This document shows positions 55,345-63,038 of a stretch of DNA of 64,000 nt, piece by piece (position 1 is the stretch's first letter; each line of letters opens with the position of its first letter). The translations under genes and the position numbers were made by a program. The stretch comes from Sphingomonadales bacterium UBA656 (GTDB lineage: Bacteria > Pseudomonadota > Alphaproteobacteria > Sphingomonadales > Sphingomonadaceae), in contig DBOC01000009.1 of NCBI GenBank assembly GCA_002299895.1, positions 62,001-126,000 of the forward strand, read 5' to 3'. Under the pieces are notes generated by a model. The model searched no databases and had not been told where the DNA came from. It was given only the letters and a program-made list of their open reading frames with translations.

Positions 55345-57543
55345 CTAGCCTTCCATCCAGTCTTTAAAGAAGCTGTCATGCGCGGCGCGTAAATCGGTGA
55401 TTGCGACCGAAAAACCACGACCTGCTACCGCATGTCCGCTTACCGTGCCAATCCGCCTGATCGGAATGCCTGCAGCCTGCATAAGGTCAGCGTGCGCAGT
55501 GGTGACAATAAAACGCGCCTGATCCTCGCCAAAGGCCGTGGCGGCATCGTCAATGTCAGTAAGGACGCAGCCGCGACCACTGGCAAGTGCCATTTCGGTC
55601 AACGCAACCAGCAAACCGCCATCGGCCACATCATGTACAGCGTTCACCGCGCCGTCATGAATAAGCTGACGCACATATTCGGCATGGGCCCGTTCTTTGG
55701 CGAGGTCGACGGGCGGCGGCGCGCCATCTTCGCGGCCATGCAATTCGCGCAGCCATATGGATTGGCCAAGATGCCCGTTGCTATCACCAATGACGAAAAT
55801 GCCGTCGCCTTCGTTCTTGAACGCGATGGTCGCCATCTTGCTGATATCTTCCAGCACACCCACGCCGCCAATCGCTGGCGTTGGCAAAATCGCACTGCCG
55901 CCGCCGGTAGCCTTGCTTTCATTATAGAGTGACACATTGCCCGACACGATCGGGTAATCGAGCGCGCGACAGGCGTCGCCCATGCCCTCCAGACAGCCGA
56001 CAATCTGCGCCATGATTTCAGGGCGCTGCGGATTGGCGAAATTGAGGCAGTTGGTGATCGCGAGCGGTGTTGCACCAACGGCGCTAATGTTGCGATAGGT
56101 CTCGGCTACCGCCTGCTTGCCGCCTTCATAGGGGTCGGCGTAGCAATAACGCGGCGCGCAATCGGTGCTCATCGCCAGCGCACGGTGGGTGCCATGGATG
56201 CGGACTACGGCTGCGTCGCCGCCCGAAAGCTGCGCCGTGTCGCCACCGACCTGGCTATCATATTGCTGCCAAATCCAGGCGCGGCTGGCGAGATCGGGAC
56301 AGGCCATGAGCTTGAGCAAATCCGCGCCAAGATCATGGCTAGCAGGGATGTCGCTTAACGGCTGAACCTTCGCCCATGCTTTATATGCCTCTTTTGACGC
56401 GGCAGGACGGTCATATAAAGGCGCGTCTTCTGCGAGCGGGCCAAGCGGGATGTCGCAGACAATTTCGCCTTTCCACGTCAGCACCATATGGCCTGTATCG
56501 GTAACTTCGCCGATGACCGCAAAATCCAGTTCCCATTTGTCGAAAATCGCCTTGGCAAATTCTTCGCGGCCGGGCTTGAGCACCATGAGCATGCGCTCCT
56601 GGCTTTCGGACAGCATCATTTCATAAGGCGTCATGCCTTCTTCGCGGCAAGGCACCTTGTCCATGTCGAGGATGATACCCGCTTTGCCATTGGTCGCCAT
56701 TTCAACGCTGGAGCTGGTCAAACCGGCGGCACCCATATCCTGAATCGCGACAATGGCGTCTGACGCCATCAGTTCAAGACAGGCTTCAATCAGCAATTTT
56801 TCCGTGAAGGGGTCACCCACTTGAACCGTGGGGCGCTTCTCCTCAATATCCGCGCCGAAATCGGCCGATGCCATCGTCGCACCGTGAATGCCGTCGCGGC
56901 CTGTCTTTGACCCGACATAAACGATGGGGTTCCCAAGGCCCGTCGCGGCAGAATAAAAAATCTTGTCTTGGTCCGCGACGCCAACAGTCATCGCGTTCAC
57001 AAGGATATTGCCATCATAAGCGGGGTGGAAATTGGTCTCACCGCCCACGGTCGGCACGCCAACGCAATTGCCATAGCCGCCAATGCCGGCAACGACGCCT
57101 TGCACCAAATGCTTCATCTTCGGATGGTCGGGCCGCCCGAAACGCAGCGCATTCATATTGGCCACAGGTCGCGCGCCCATAGTGAACACGTCGCGCAAGA
57201 TGCCGCCTACCCCCGTCGCCGCGCCCTGATACGGTTCGATGTAAGACGGGTGATTATGCGATTCCATTTTGAAGATCGCGGCGAGCTTCGTGCCATTTGG
57301 ACCATCGCCAATATCGATAACGCCTGCATTTTCGCCAGGACCGCAAATGACCCACGGGGCCGTGGTCGGCAATTTCTTCAAATGGATTCGGGAGGATTTA
57401 TAGGAGCAATGCTCCGACCACATTACCGAGAATATACCCAACTCGACCAAATTGGGTTCGCGGCCCATGGCGTGCAAGATGCGCGCATATTCTTCTTCAT
57501 TGAGACCATGGTCGGCGACGATTTGGGGCGTGATTTCGGACAT
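55345..57543 (-). CDS. purL: Phosphoribosylformylglycinamidine synthase subunit PurL
   Basis: A 732-residue small-type PurL (FGAM synthetase II) of purine synthesis, which works with separate PurQ and PurS. It has ATP- and substrate-site segments EHCSYKSSR, KMESHNHPSYIEP with QGAATGVGG, the GGETNFHPAY region, and the second AIRS-like half with DCAPRYCYADP and VVSGNVSLYNES-like signatures. ATG 57543 is chosen over a longer frame (57603). A long 726-bp gap lies upstream. Confidence 0.97.
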   Translation of the reverse strand: MSEITPQIVADHGLNEEEYARILHAMGREPNLVELGIFSVMWSEHCSYKSSRIHLKKLPTTAPWVICGPGENAGVIDIGDGPNGTKLAAIFKMESHNHPSYIEPYQGAATGVGGILRDVFTMGARPVANMNALRFGRPDHPKMKHLVQGVVAGIGGYGNCVGVPTVGGETNFHPAYDGNILVNAMTVGVADQDKIFYSAATGLGNPIVYVGSKTGRDGIHGATMASADFGADIEEKRPTVQVGDPFTEKLLIEACLELMASDAIVAIQDMGAAGLTSSSVEMATNGKAGIILDMDKVPCREEGMTPYEMMLSESQERMLMVLKPGREEFAKAIFDKWELDFAVIGEVTDTGHMVLTWKGEIVCDIPLGPLAEDAPLYDRPAASKEAYKAWAKVQPLSDIPASHDLGADLLKLMACPDLASRAWIWQQYDSQVGGDTAQLSGGDAAVVRIHGTHRALAMSTDCAPRYCYADPYEGGKQAVAETYRNISAVGATPLAITNCLNFANPQRPEIMAQIVGCLEGMGDACRALDYPIVSGNVSLYNESKATGGGSAILPTPAIGGVGVLEDISKMATIAFKNEGDGIFVIGDSNGHLGQSIWLRELHGREDGAPPPVDLAKERAHAEYVRQLIHDGAVNAVHDVADGGLLVALTEMALASGRGCVLTDIDDAATAFGEDQARFIVTTAHADLMQAAGIPIRRIGTVSGHAVAGRGFSVAITDLRAAHDSFFKDWMEG

Positions 57544-58023
57544 GCAACGGGCTTTAGCGAGACCGCGGTTTGTGCGCCAGACAAAATAAATGGGCGCTGG
57601 CATCGCTACCAGCGCCCACTGCGTCTGAGTTTGGAAATCCTTGCCACAAGGGCCATTCTTTCCTCAGTCTGACGTCCGGTTCCCCAATGTCACCCGAAGG
57701 TTTCGGAGGTTCGCCTTGGTACTTTGATTATCCTATCCGGCGTTGCGTCACTTGCGTGATGCCGCACATGATATTCATTGTCTCTGTACCCACCATTTTA
57801 ACTACATTTCCTGTCTTGCGACGGGTTGCCTGTCAAATTGGCGATCGTGCAATCGGTCTCGTCCGCTCCGCTTTCCCGTTTCCGGTCTGGCTTTGCTTCA
57901 AAGCGTTCCTGCCTGATGTCTTGAAGGTCTCATAGCTTTCGAGTCGTTCAAAGCGCCATTTTCTGAGTTATCCACAGAAGGCGCAGTTTGTGGTGGACAA
58001 AATGGAGGACAAGTTCGGGCCCC

Positions 58024-58110
58024 AAAACGATACGGCCCCCACGCAGCGCATGGAGGCCGTAAAAATTGTCCGGGGGCGGGGGAGAGAGGAGGAGAGAGCC
58101 GCCCGGTCAA
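58024..58110 (-). ncRNA. Candidate small RNA B with anti-SD-like loop
   Basis: On the minus strand a GC-rich stem (CCGGGCGG with CCGCC...CGG, 2-base bulge, closed outside by TTG/CAA) presents the loop CTCTCTCCTCCTCTCTCC. A second hairpin follows, ACGGCCTCCATG / CGTGGGGGCCGT (G-U pairs), and then ATCGTTTT, a weak terminator. The arrangement and loop match candidate A at 33238-33347. It lies about 160 bp downstream of the SDR gene and 480 bp upstream of purL on the same strand. Confidence 0.5.
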
Positions 58111-58145
58111 TATGTGTTTCGGCAAACTCTTGCCGTTGAGCTTCA

Positions 58146-58218
58146 AATAGGGTCAGGATGAAATTGCTGCAATTGCGAAAAGAATAGGGTCAGTTGCGTG
58201 TTTTGCAACTGACCCTAT
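58146..58218. repeat. AATAGGGTCAG direct repeat and hairpin (REP-like)
   Basis: AATAGGGTCAG occurs at 58146 and again at 58183. The second copy forms a perfect 14-bp stem ATAGGGTCAGTTGC / GCAACTGACCCTAT with a 7-base loop. Similar TAGGGTCAG motifs are often found beside REP-associated (RAYT/Y1) transposase genes, but none is present here. It may also act as a transcript end for the SDR gene. Confidence 0.6.
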
Positions 58219-58269
58219 ATTCGTTGAAAACGCGTTGATTTCGCTCTCAAAACATACTGAAATTAATCA

Positions 58270-59064
58270 TTATGGCGCGATTCCATTGCCCGGCAGCGAT
58301 GCATTGACGATGCCGCCGTCGCACGCAATGGTTTCGCCCACGATATAATCGCCGGCACGTGCGGCGAGGAAGATCGCCAAACCAGCCATATCTTCCGGCG
58401 TTCCAATTCGTGGGAAGGGAATATTTTTGCCAACTGCCTCAGCATGGTCGCGCGCCGCTTTATTCATGTCCGACTGGAATGCGCCCGGCGCAATGCCCGA
58501 CACAAGGATATTGTCCTTCACGAGTTCAGCCGCCAGACGGCGGGTCAAATGGATGACGGCGGCTTTCGATGCCTGATAGCTATAGGTTTGCCACGGATTG
58601 ATGCGCAGGCCATCAATAGATGCAATGTTAATGACCTTACCGGGGCGATCAAAGCTGGCCGCCGCCTTCAACTGCGGGTGCAAGGCTTGGGTCAAAAAGA
58701 ACAAGGATTTGACGTTCAGGTCCATCACCCGGTCCCAGCCGGCTTCGGGAAACTGGCCGAAATCCGCACCCCAAGCTGCGCCAGCATTGTTCACCAGAAT
58801 ATCGACCTTTTCTTCACGCGCCGCAATTTGTTCGGCAAGTGACAGGCAACCGTCCACAGTCGAAAGATCGCAAGGCAGGCCGATGACCTGATTGCCGAAT
58901 TCGGCGACGGTTTCCTCAATCTGGTCGACCTTGCGCGCGCTGATATACACGCGCGCTGCGCCCGCTTTCAAATAGCCTTCGACAATCATCTTGCCGATGC
59001 CGCGCGAACCGCCAGTGACTAACGCCACGCGGCCATTGAGGTTGAATAAGGTTTGAATGTCCAT
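58270..59064 (-). CDS. SDR-family oxidoreductase
   Basis: A 264-residue short-chain dehydrogenase. Cofactor motif TGGSRGIG is at 17-24, NNAG at 92-95, Ser149 and YQASK (Tyr163, Lys167) form the catalytic set. Basic residues after the glycine motif (SARK near 42) hint at NADP(H). It is the last gene of a minus-strand run with two acyl-CoA dehydrogenases, so a role in beta-oxidation (3-hydroxyacyl or ring alcohol oxidation) is plausible. The substrate is unknown. Confidence 0.92.
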   Translation of the reverse strand: MDIQTLFNLNGRVALVTGGSRGIGKMIVEGYLKAGAARVYISARKVDQIEETVAEFGNQVIGLPCDLSTVDGCLSLAEQIAAREEKVDILVNNAGAAWGADFGQFPEAGWDRVMDLNVKSLFFLTQALHPQLKAAASFDRPGKVINIASIDGLRINPWQTYSYQASKAAVIHLTRRLAAELVKDNILVSGIAPGAFQSDMNKAARDHAEAVGKNIPFPRIGTPEDMAGLAIFLAARAGDYIVGETIACDGGIVNASLPGNGIAP

Positions 59065-59077
59065 TTGCGGTTTCCTT

Positions 59078-60214
59078 TTAATAACCGTTCATCGTGGCCA
59101 CGCGGTCTGCGTGGTAATAAGCATCGCCGAAAAATTCGTTCAAGCTGCGGTCGCGCTTCATATAGAGGCCGATGTCATATTCGTCGGTCATGCCGATGCC
59201 GCCATGCATTTGCACGCCCTCCCGCACCGCAAGATTGCAGGCGAGACCAGCCTTCGCCTTGGCTGCCGCAACATATAGCTCGGCCTTGGCATGGCCTTCA
59301 TCCATTAAGGATTGCGCCTTGAGCACAATCGATCGCGCGCCTTCCATTTCGCCATATAGATGCGCCGCGCGATGCTGAAGCGCCTGAAATTCACCGATGA
59401 CACGATCAAATTGCTTGCGCGTTTTGAGATATTCAAAGGTCATGTCCATCGCACCTGAGCCAACGCCGACCATTTCGGCCGCGGCGCCCACCCGTCCGGC
59501 ATCGAGCATTTTGGACAGTACCGCCCAACCGCCATCAACCTCGCCAATGACAGCATCAGCATCCAGCTGCACACCGTCCAGCTTCACATGCGCAGCGACA
59601 GCCGAATCGACAAGCCGCACCGCCTCCATCGAAAGACCGGCCGCGTCCTTGTCCACCGCGAACAAGGTCAGACCATCGGTCTCGCCTGCTGCGCCCGCAG
59701 TGCGCGCGGCAACGATCAGCATGTCCGATGACGCGCCTTGCACGACGAATTGCTTTTGACCTGTCAGCTTAAAGCCATTGCCGCTGCGTTCCGCAACGCA
59801 CGCGATCTGCTCGGGCCGATGCTTGACGCCTTCTTCAATCGCGATGCCAATCACGGTTTCGCCCGCCAATATGCCAGGGAACCAACGATCACGCATCGCC
59901 TTGTCCGCCAACTTCAGCGCCTCAACCGCCGCCACCGACGTGGTCAGGAAAGGCGATGGCGCGAGGTTGCGGCCAATTTCTTCGAGCACGATGCCCGCCT
60001 CAATTTGGCCCATGCCCATGCCGCCATCGGCCTCGGGTATCAAAACACCGGTAAAACCTATTTCAGCGAATTGCTTCCACAAGCCATGGCTGAAACCGTC
60101 TTTGCACCCCATGTCGCGGAACTTGCGAAAATGGGTGACGGGCGCTTCGCTCGCCATGAAATCCCGCGCGGTGTCGCGCAGCATATTCTGGTCATCGTTT
60201 AAGGTCATTGCCAT
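59078..60214 (-). CDS. Acyl-CoA dehydrogenase family protein, apparently lacking catalytic Glu
   Basis: A 378-residue ACAD-fold protein. The N-terminal helical, middle beta and C-terminal helical domains are recognisable (GFTGVLIPEADGG, FKLTGQKQFVVQG, RKQFDRVIGEFQALQH, QMHGGIGMTDEYDIG). Near the C-terminus, where active enzymes carry a Y/I-E-G-T/G motif, it reads NEFFGDA. By eye the base Glu is Gly. It lies 4 bp after another ACAD that keeps the motif. This fits the alpha-beta heteromeric ACADs known in steroid catabolism, in which only one subunit has the catalytic Glu. Confidence 0.92.
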   Translation of the reverse strand: MAMTLNDDQNMLRDTARDFMASEAPVTHFRKFRDMGCKDGFSHGLWKQFAEIGFTGVLIPEADGGMGMGQIEAGIVLEEIGRNLAPSPFLTTSVAAVEALKLADKAMRDRWFPGILAGETVIGIAIEEGVKHRPEQIACVAERSGNGFKLTGQKQFVVQGASSDMLIVAARTAGAAGETDGLTLFAVDKDAAGLSMEAVRLVDSAVAAHVKLDGVQLDADAVIGEVDGGWAVLSKMLDAGRVGAAAEMVGVGSGAMDMTFEYLKTRKQFDRVIGEFQALQHRAAHLYGEMEGARSIVLKAQSLMDEGHAKAELYVAAAKAKAGLACNLAVREGVQMHGGIGMTDEYDIGLYMKRDRSLNEFFGDAYYHADRVATMNGY

Positions 60215-60218
60215 TGTC

Positions 60219-61379
60219 TTAAGCTCCCGGCATTTCGAGGATGCGCTTCGACACGACGTTCAGCATCACTTCGCTGGTGCCGCCCTCAATTGAGTTCGCT
60301 TTGGTCCGCAGCCAGTTGCGCGCCTTGGAACCGCCATTGGAGCGCTCGCTTTCCCACTCGAGCGCTTGACTGCCGCCAATCGACATGACCAGTTCATTGC
60401 GTTTCTTGTTCAATTCGGTCCCGACATATTTCATCAGGTTCGAATAAGCGGGGTGCGCCTTACCGGTTTTCCATTCATCCATGAACCGCTCGCCATGCGC
60501 ACGGAAGGTGAGGTTATCGACATCGAACAATGCCATTTGTGCGCGCAGCACGGGCTCTTGCGACAAGGTCGCCTTCATCGCCGCGCCAATAGAGGTCACG
60601 CCGCCATCACCACCCATGCCGGAGATCATTTCGCGTTCATGGCCGAGCAGATATTTTGCCACATCCCAGCCGCGATTTACCTCGCCAACAATCTGATGCT
60701 TTGGCACGACCACATTGTCGAAGAAGGTTTCGCAGAAGGGCGAATTGCCGGAGATCAGCTTGATCGGCTTGGTCGAAACGCCGGGCGTTTCCATGTCGAA
60801 TAACAAGAAACTGATACCCTGATATTTGTTTGTCTTGTCGGTACGGACGAGGCAGAAAATCCAGTCGGCCTTGTCGGCATAAGACGTCCAGATTTTCTGG
60901 CCATTGACGACCCAATGGTCGCCTTTGTCTTCACCAAAGGTTTGCATCGACACCAAGTCGCTGCCCGAGCCAGGTTCGGAATAACCCTGACACCAGCGAA
61001 TTTCGCCACGGGCGATCTGGCCCATATAATGGACCTTTTGTTCTTCGGTGCCGAATTTCAGCAAGGCGGGGCCAAGCATCCAGATGCCGAAGCTGTTGAG
61101 CGGCGAGCGACAGCCCAGCTTGGCCATTTCCTGACGCAGTATTTTTGTTTCCTGCGGGGAAAGGCCCGCGCCGCCATATGCCTTGGGCCAATCGGGTACG
61201 GTGTAGCCCTTGGCGACGCAGCGCTCGAGCCACAGTTTCTGCGCTTCGGATTGGAAAACAAAATTGCGTCCGCCCCAGCAGACGTCTTCGTCACCTTTGG
61301 CCGGTGTGCGCATTTCGGCGGGGCAGTTTTCCTCCAGCCAGGCGCGCGCCTCGGCGCGGAATGTTTCTAGGTCAGACAT
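60219..61379 (-). CDS. Acyl-CoA dehydrogenase
   Basis: A 386-residue flavin-dependent acyl-CoA dehydrogenase. FAD/substrate segments include GYSEPGSGSDL, VNGQKIWTSYA and the C-terminal SIEGGTSEVMLN, with Glu365 the probable catalytic base. It heads a minus-strand run ACAD-ACAD-SDR with spacings of 4 and 13 bp. It probably forms a complex with the next gene product. The acyl substrate is unknown; branched, cyclic or steroid side chains are candidates from the heteromer pattern. Confidence 0.93.
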   Translation of the reverse strand: MSDLETFRAEARAWLEENCPAEMRTPAKGDEDVCWGGRNFVFQSEAQKLWLERCVAKGYTVPDWPKAYGGAGLSPQETKILRQEMAKLGCRSPLNSFGIWMLGPALLKFGTEEQKVHYMGQIARGEIRWCQGYSEPGSGSDLVSMQTFGEDKGDHWVVNGQKIWTSYADKADWIFCLVRTDKTNKYQGISFLLFDMETPGVSTKPIKLISGNSPFCETFFDNVVVPKHQIVGEVNRGWDVAKYLLGHEREMISGMGGDGGVTSIGAAMKATLSQEPVLRAQMALFDVDNLTFRAHGERFMDEWKTGKAHPAYSNLMKYVGTELNKKRNELVMSIGGSQALEWESERSNGGSKARNWLRTKANSIEGGTSEVMLNVVSKRILEMPGA

Positions 61380-61484
61380 GACGCTCTCCTATTTAATTGC
61401 TTGATGAATTTTTGGGCGGTCACGCACCGAAACGCAAGCGCTTATCGGTGAGCAAAGCATGCCGTAACGTCATTTGCATCGCGA

Positions 61485-61512
61485 TTGACAGGCTAGGACG
61501 CGGCCCTAGCAT
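61485..61512 (+). promoter_or_regulatory. Candidate promoter with palindromic operator for MFS gene
   Basis: TTGACA (61485-61490) is followed after 16 bp by TAGCAT, a fair sigma-70 pair. Between and overlapping them is the inverted repeat GCTAGG-N7-CCTAGC (61492-61510). A repressor there would block the promoter of the MFS/ACAD genes. It lies in the divergent gap, so it could also affect the minus-strand ACAD run. Confidence 0.45.
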
Positions 61513-61590
61513 AGCAATGGGTTTTGGGAGAGAAACATCGTGCGATTCGCCGGAAAACACGCCTTTTGGCGTTTTGTGATTTAATCCAAT

Positions 61591-63006
61591 ATGGCACCGA
61601 TCGTCGCACTTCCCCGATCCTTAAAAGTCATGCACGGCCTTGGCTCAGTTGCCTATGGCGTTAAGGACAATGGCTTTTCTGTATTCTTGCTAATCTTTTA
61701 TAATCAGGTGCTGGGTATTGATGCCGGCATCGTCGGCACCGTTATCATGGCCGCGCTGATTTTTGATGCCTTTGCAGACCCAATCATTGGCGAGCTGTCT
61801 GACCGGACGCAAAGCAAATGGGGACGCCGCCTTCCATGGTTGTACAGCGCAGCGATCCCATTAGGCATAATCTGGATGCTGCTTTGGCACCCCCCCGAAA
61901 TGACGCAGACCGGAACGATCATCTGGCTGTTCTGCACCGCCGTATTGGCGCGGACATTGGTTGCGATGTGCGAAGTCCCGTCGATCGCTTTGGTACCCGA
62001 ACTGACGGGTGATTATGATGAGCGCACGCGTTTGATGCGTTATCGTTTCTTATTTGGCTGGGCGGGCGGCTTGCTCATGCTCATTTTTGCTTATGGCATT
62101 TTCTTCACCGGCGAAAAGGGCGTGAGCGACCCTGCGGGCTATGATGCCTATTCGCTATGGGGCGCGCTGATGATGAGCGGGGCAGTGCTTATCTCCGCGC
62201 TTGGCCAGCACCGCCACATCGCCAAGCCCTCACCGCCCGCACCGCGCGGTGCGGGCCTGCGTCACGCCTTGACCGAGATTAAAGCAACGCTCTCCAACCG
62301 CGCCTTTCTGTGGCTGGTGTCGGCCGCATTATTCGGTCTGATTAATCAGGGCCTCACCTTTGCGCTGACCAATTATCAGCTCGCCTTTTTGTGGCAGTTG
62401 CAACAGATGGAAATGCTCTATTATGCGCTGATCTTATTCTCGACGGTCATCATTGCCTTTATCATTGTTCCGCCTGTCTCTGCGCGATTGGGCAAGAAGC
62501 GCGGAGCCATTCTATTTGCCATAATCTCATTGACCTTCACGGCCGCATTATATGGCAGTTGGCTGCTCGACCTTGTGCCCGGTGTGCCGTCGGATCCTTC
62601 GATCCTGTTCATGTTTGCGTTAATGACCATCGCCAATAGTGCGGCTGTGAGTATGATGATGCTCACCTCCTCCATGATGGCCGATGTCGTGGAGGCATCG
62701 CAGCAAGAAACGGGCCGGCGATCCGAAGGGCTGTTTTTTGCGGGCTATTTCTTCATGCAAAAATGCGCCGTTGGTATCGGCACCTTTGCCGCCGGCATGA
62801 TCCTAAGCTTTGCCAATTTCCCGCAAGATGCCAAGCCGGGCGAAGTGGATGTCGCCGTTCTCGATGGGCTGGCGCTATATTATATGGGCACGGTGGTCGT
62901 CATTGGCTTTATCGGCATATTGATTCTGCGCCATTTCCCGATTTCGCGCGAAAGTCATAATGAACGCTTGCGCGCCTTGAACACATCGGCAGAGTCTGCC
63001 AGTTAA
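61591..63006 (+). CDS. MFS transporter, glycoside-pentoside-hexuronide (GPH) type
   Basis: A 471-residue transporter with twelve predicted helices. The GPH signature is visible in YGVKDNGFSVFLLIFYNQVL and FDAFADPIIGELSDRT near the N-terminus. The cytoplasmic loop SKWGRRLPWL follows helix 2. GPH members import sugars with cations, but in Sphingomonadales many sit among acyl-CoA and aromatic catabolism genes, and the neighbours here suggest a non-sugar substrate. That is inference. It is 32 bp before another acyl-CoA dehydrogenase gene on the same strand. Confidence 0.93.
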   Translation: MAPIVALPRSLKVMHGLGSVAYGVKDNGFSVFLLIFYNQVLGIDAGIVGTVIMAALIFDAFADPIIGELSDRTQSKWGRRLPWLYSAAIPLGIIWMLLWHPPEMTQTGTIIWLFCTAVLARTLVAMCEVPSIALVPELTGDYDERTRLMRYRFLFGWAGGLLMLIFAYGIFFTGEKGVSDPAGYDAYSLWGALMMSGAVLISALGQHRHIAKPSPPAPRGAGLRHALTEIKATLSNRAFLWLVSAALFGLINQGLTFALTNYQLAFLWQLQQMEMLYYALILFSTVIIAFIIVPPVSARLGKKRGAILFAIISLTFTAALYGSWLLDLVPGVPSDPSILFMFALMTIANSAAVSMMMLTSSMMADVVEASQQETGRRSEGLFFAGYFFMQKCAVGIGTFAAGMILSFANFPQDAKPGEVDVAVLDGLALYYMGTVVVIGFIGILILRHFPISRESHNERLRALNTSAESAS

Positions 63007-63038
63007 CCAATCAATTAAATTTGAAAGAGGAATGAGCC

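Larger units (their letters stand above)
57544..58269. other. Long intergenic region upstream of purL
   Basis: No convincing gene lies in these 726 bp. They hold a perfect DnaA box TTATCCACA at 57968-57976, the candidate small RNA B (58024-58110), and a GGGTCAG repeat/hairpin (58146-58218). The first 400 bp next to purL probably contain its promoter; I could not assign one. A 121-codon plus-strand frame (57570-57935) has no protein-like features. Confidence 0.6.

Noticed and set aside
57570..57935. 121-codon plus-strand open frame upstream of purL
   Set aside because: It starts inside the region antisense to the purL 5' end and has no protein-like motif, no clear ribosome-binding site and atypical codon use.
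57968..57976. Replication origin suggested by a DnaA box
   Set aside because: Only one box was noticed, with no AT-rich unwinding region and no origin-linked genes (dnaA, hemE, parAB).
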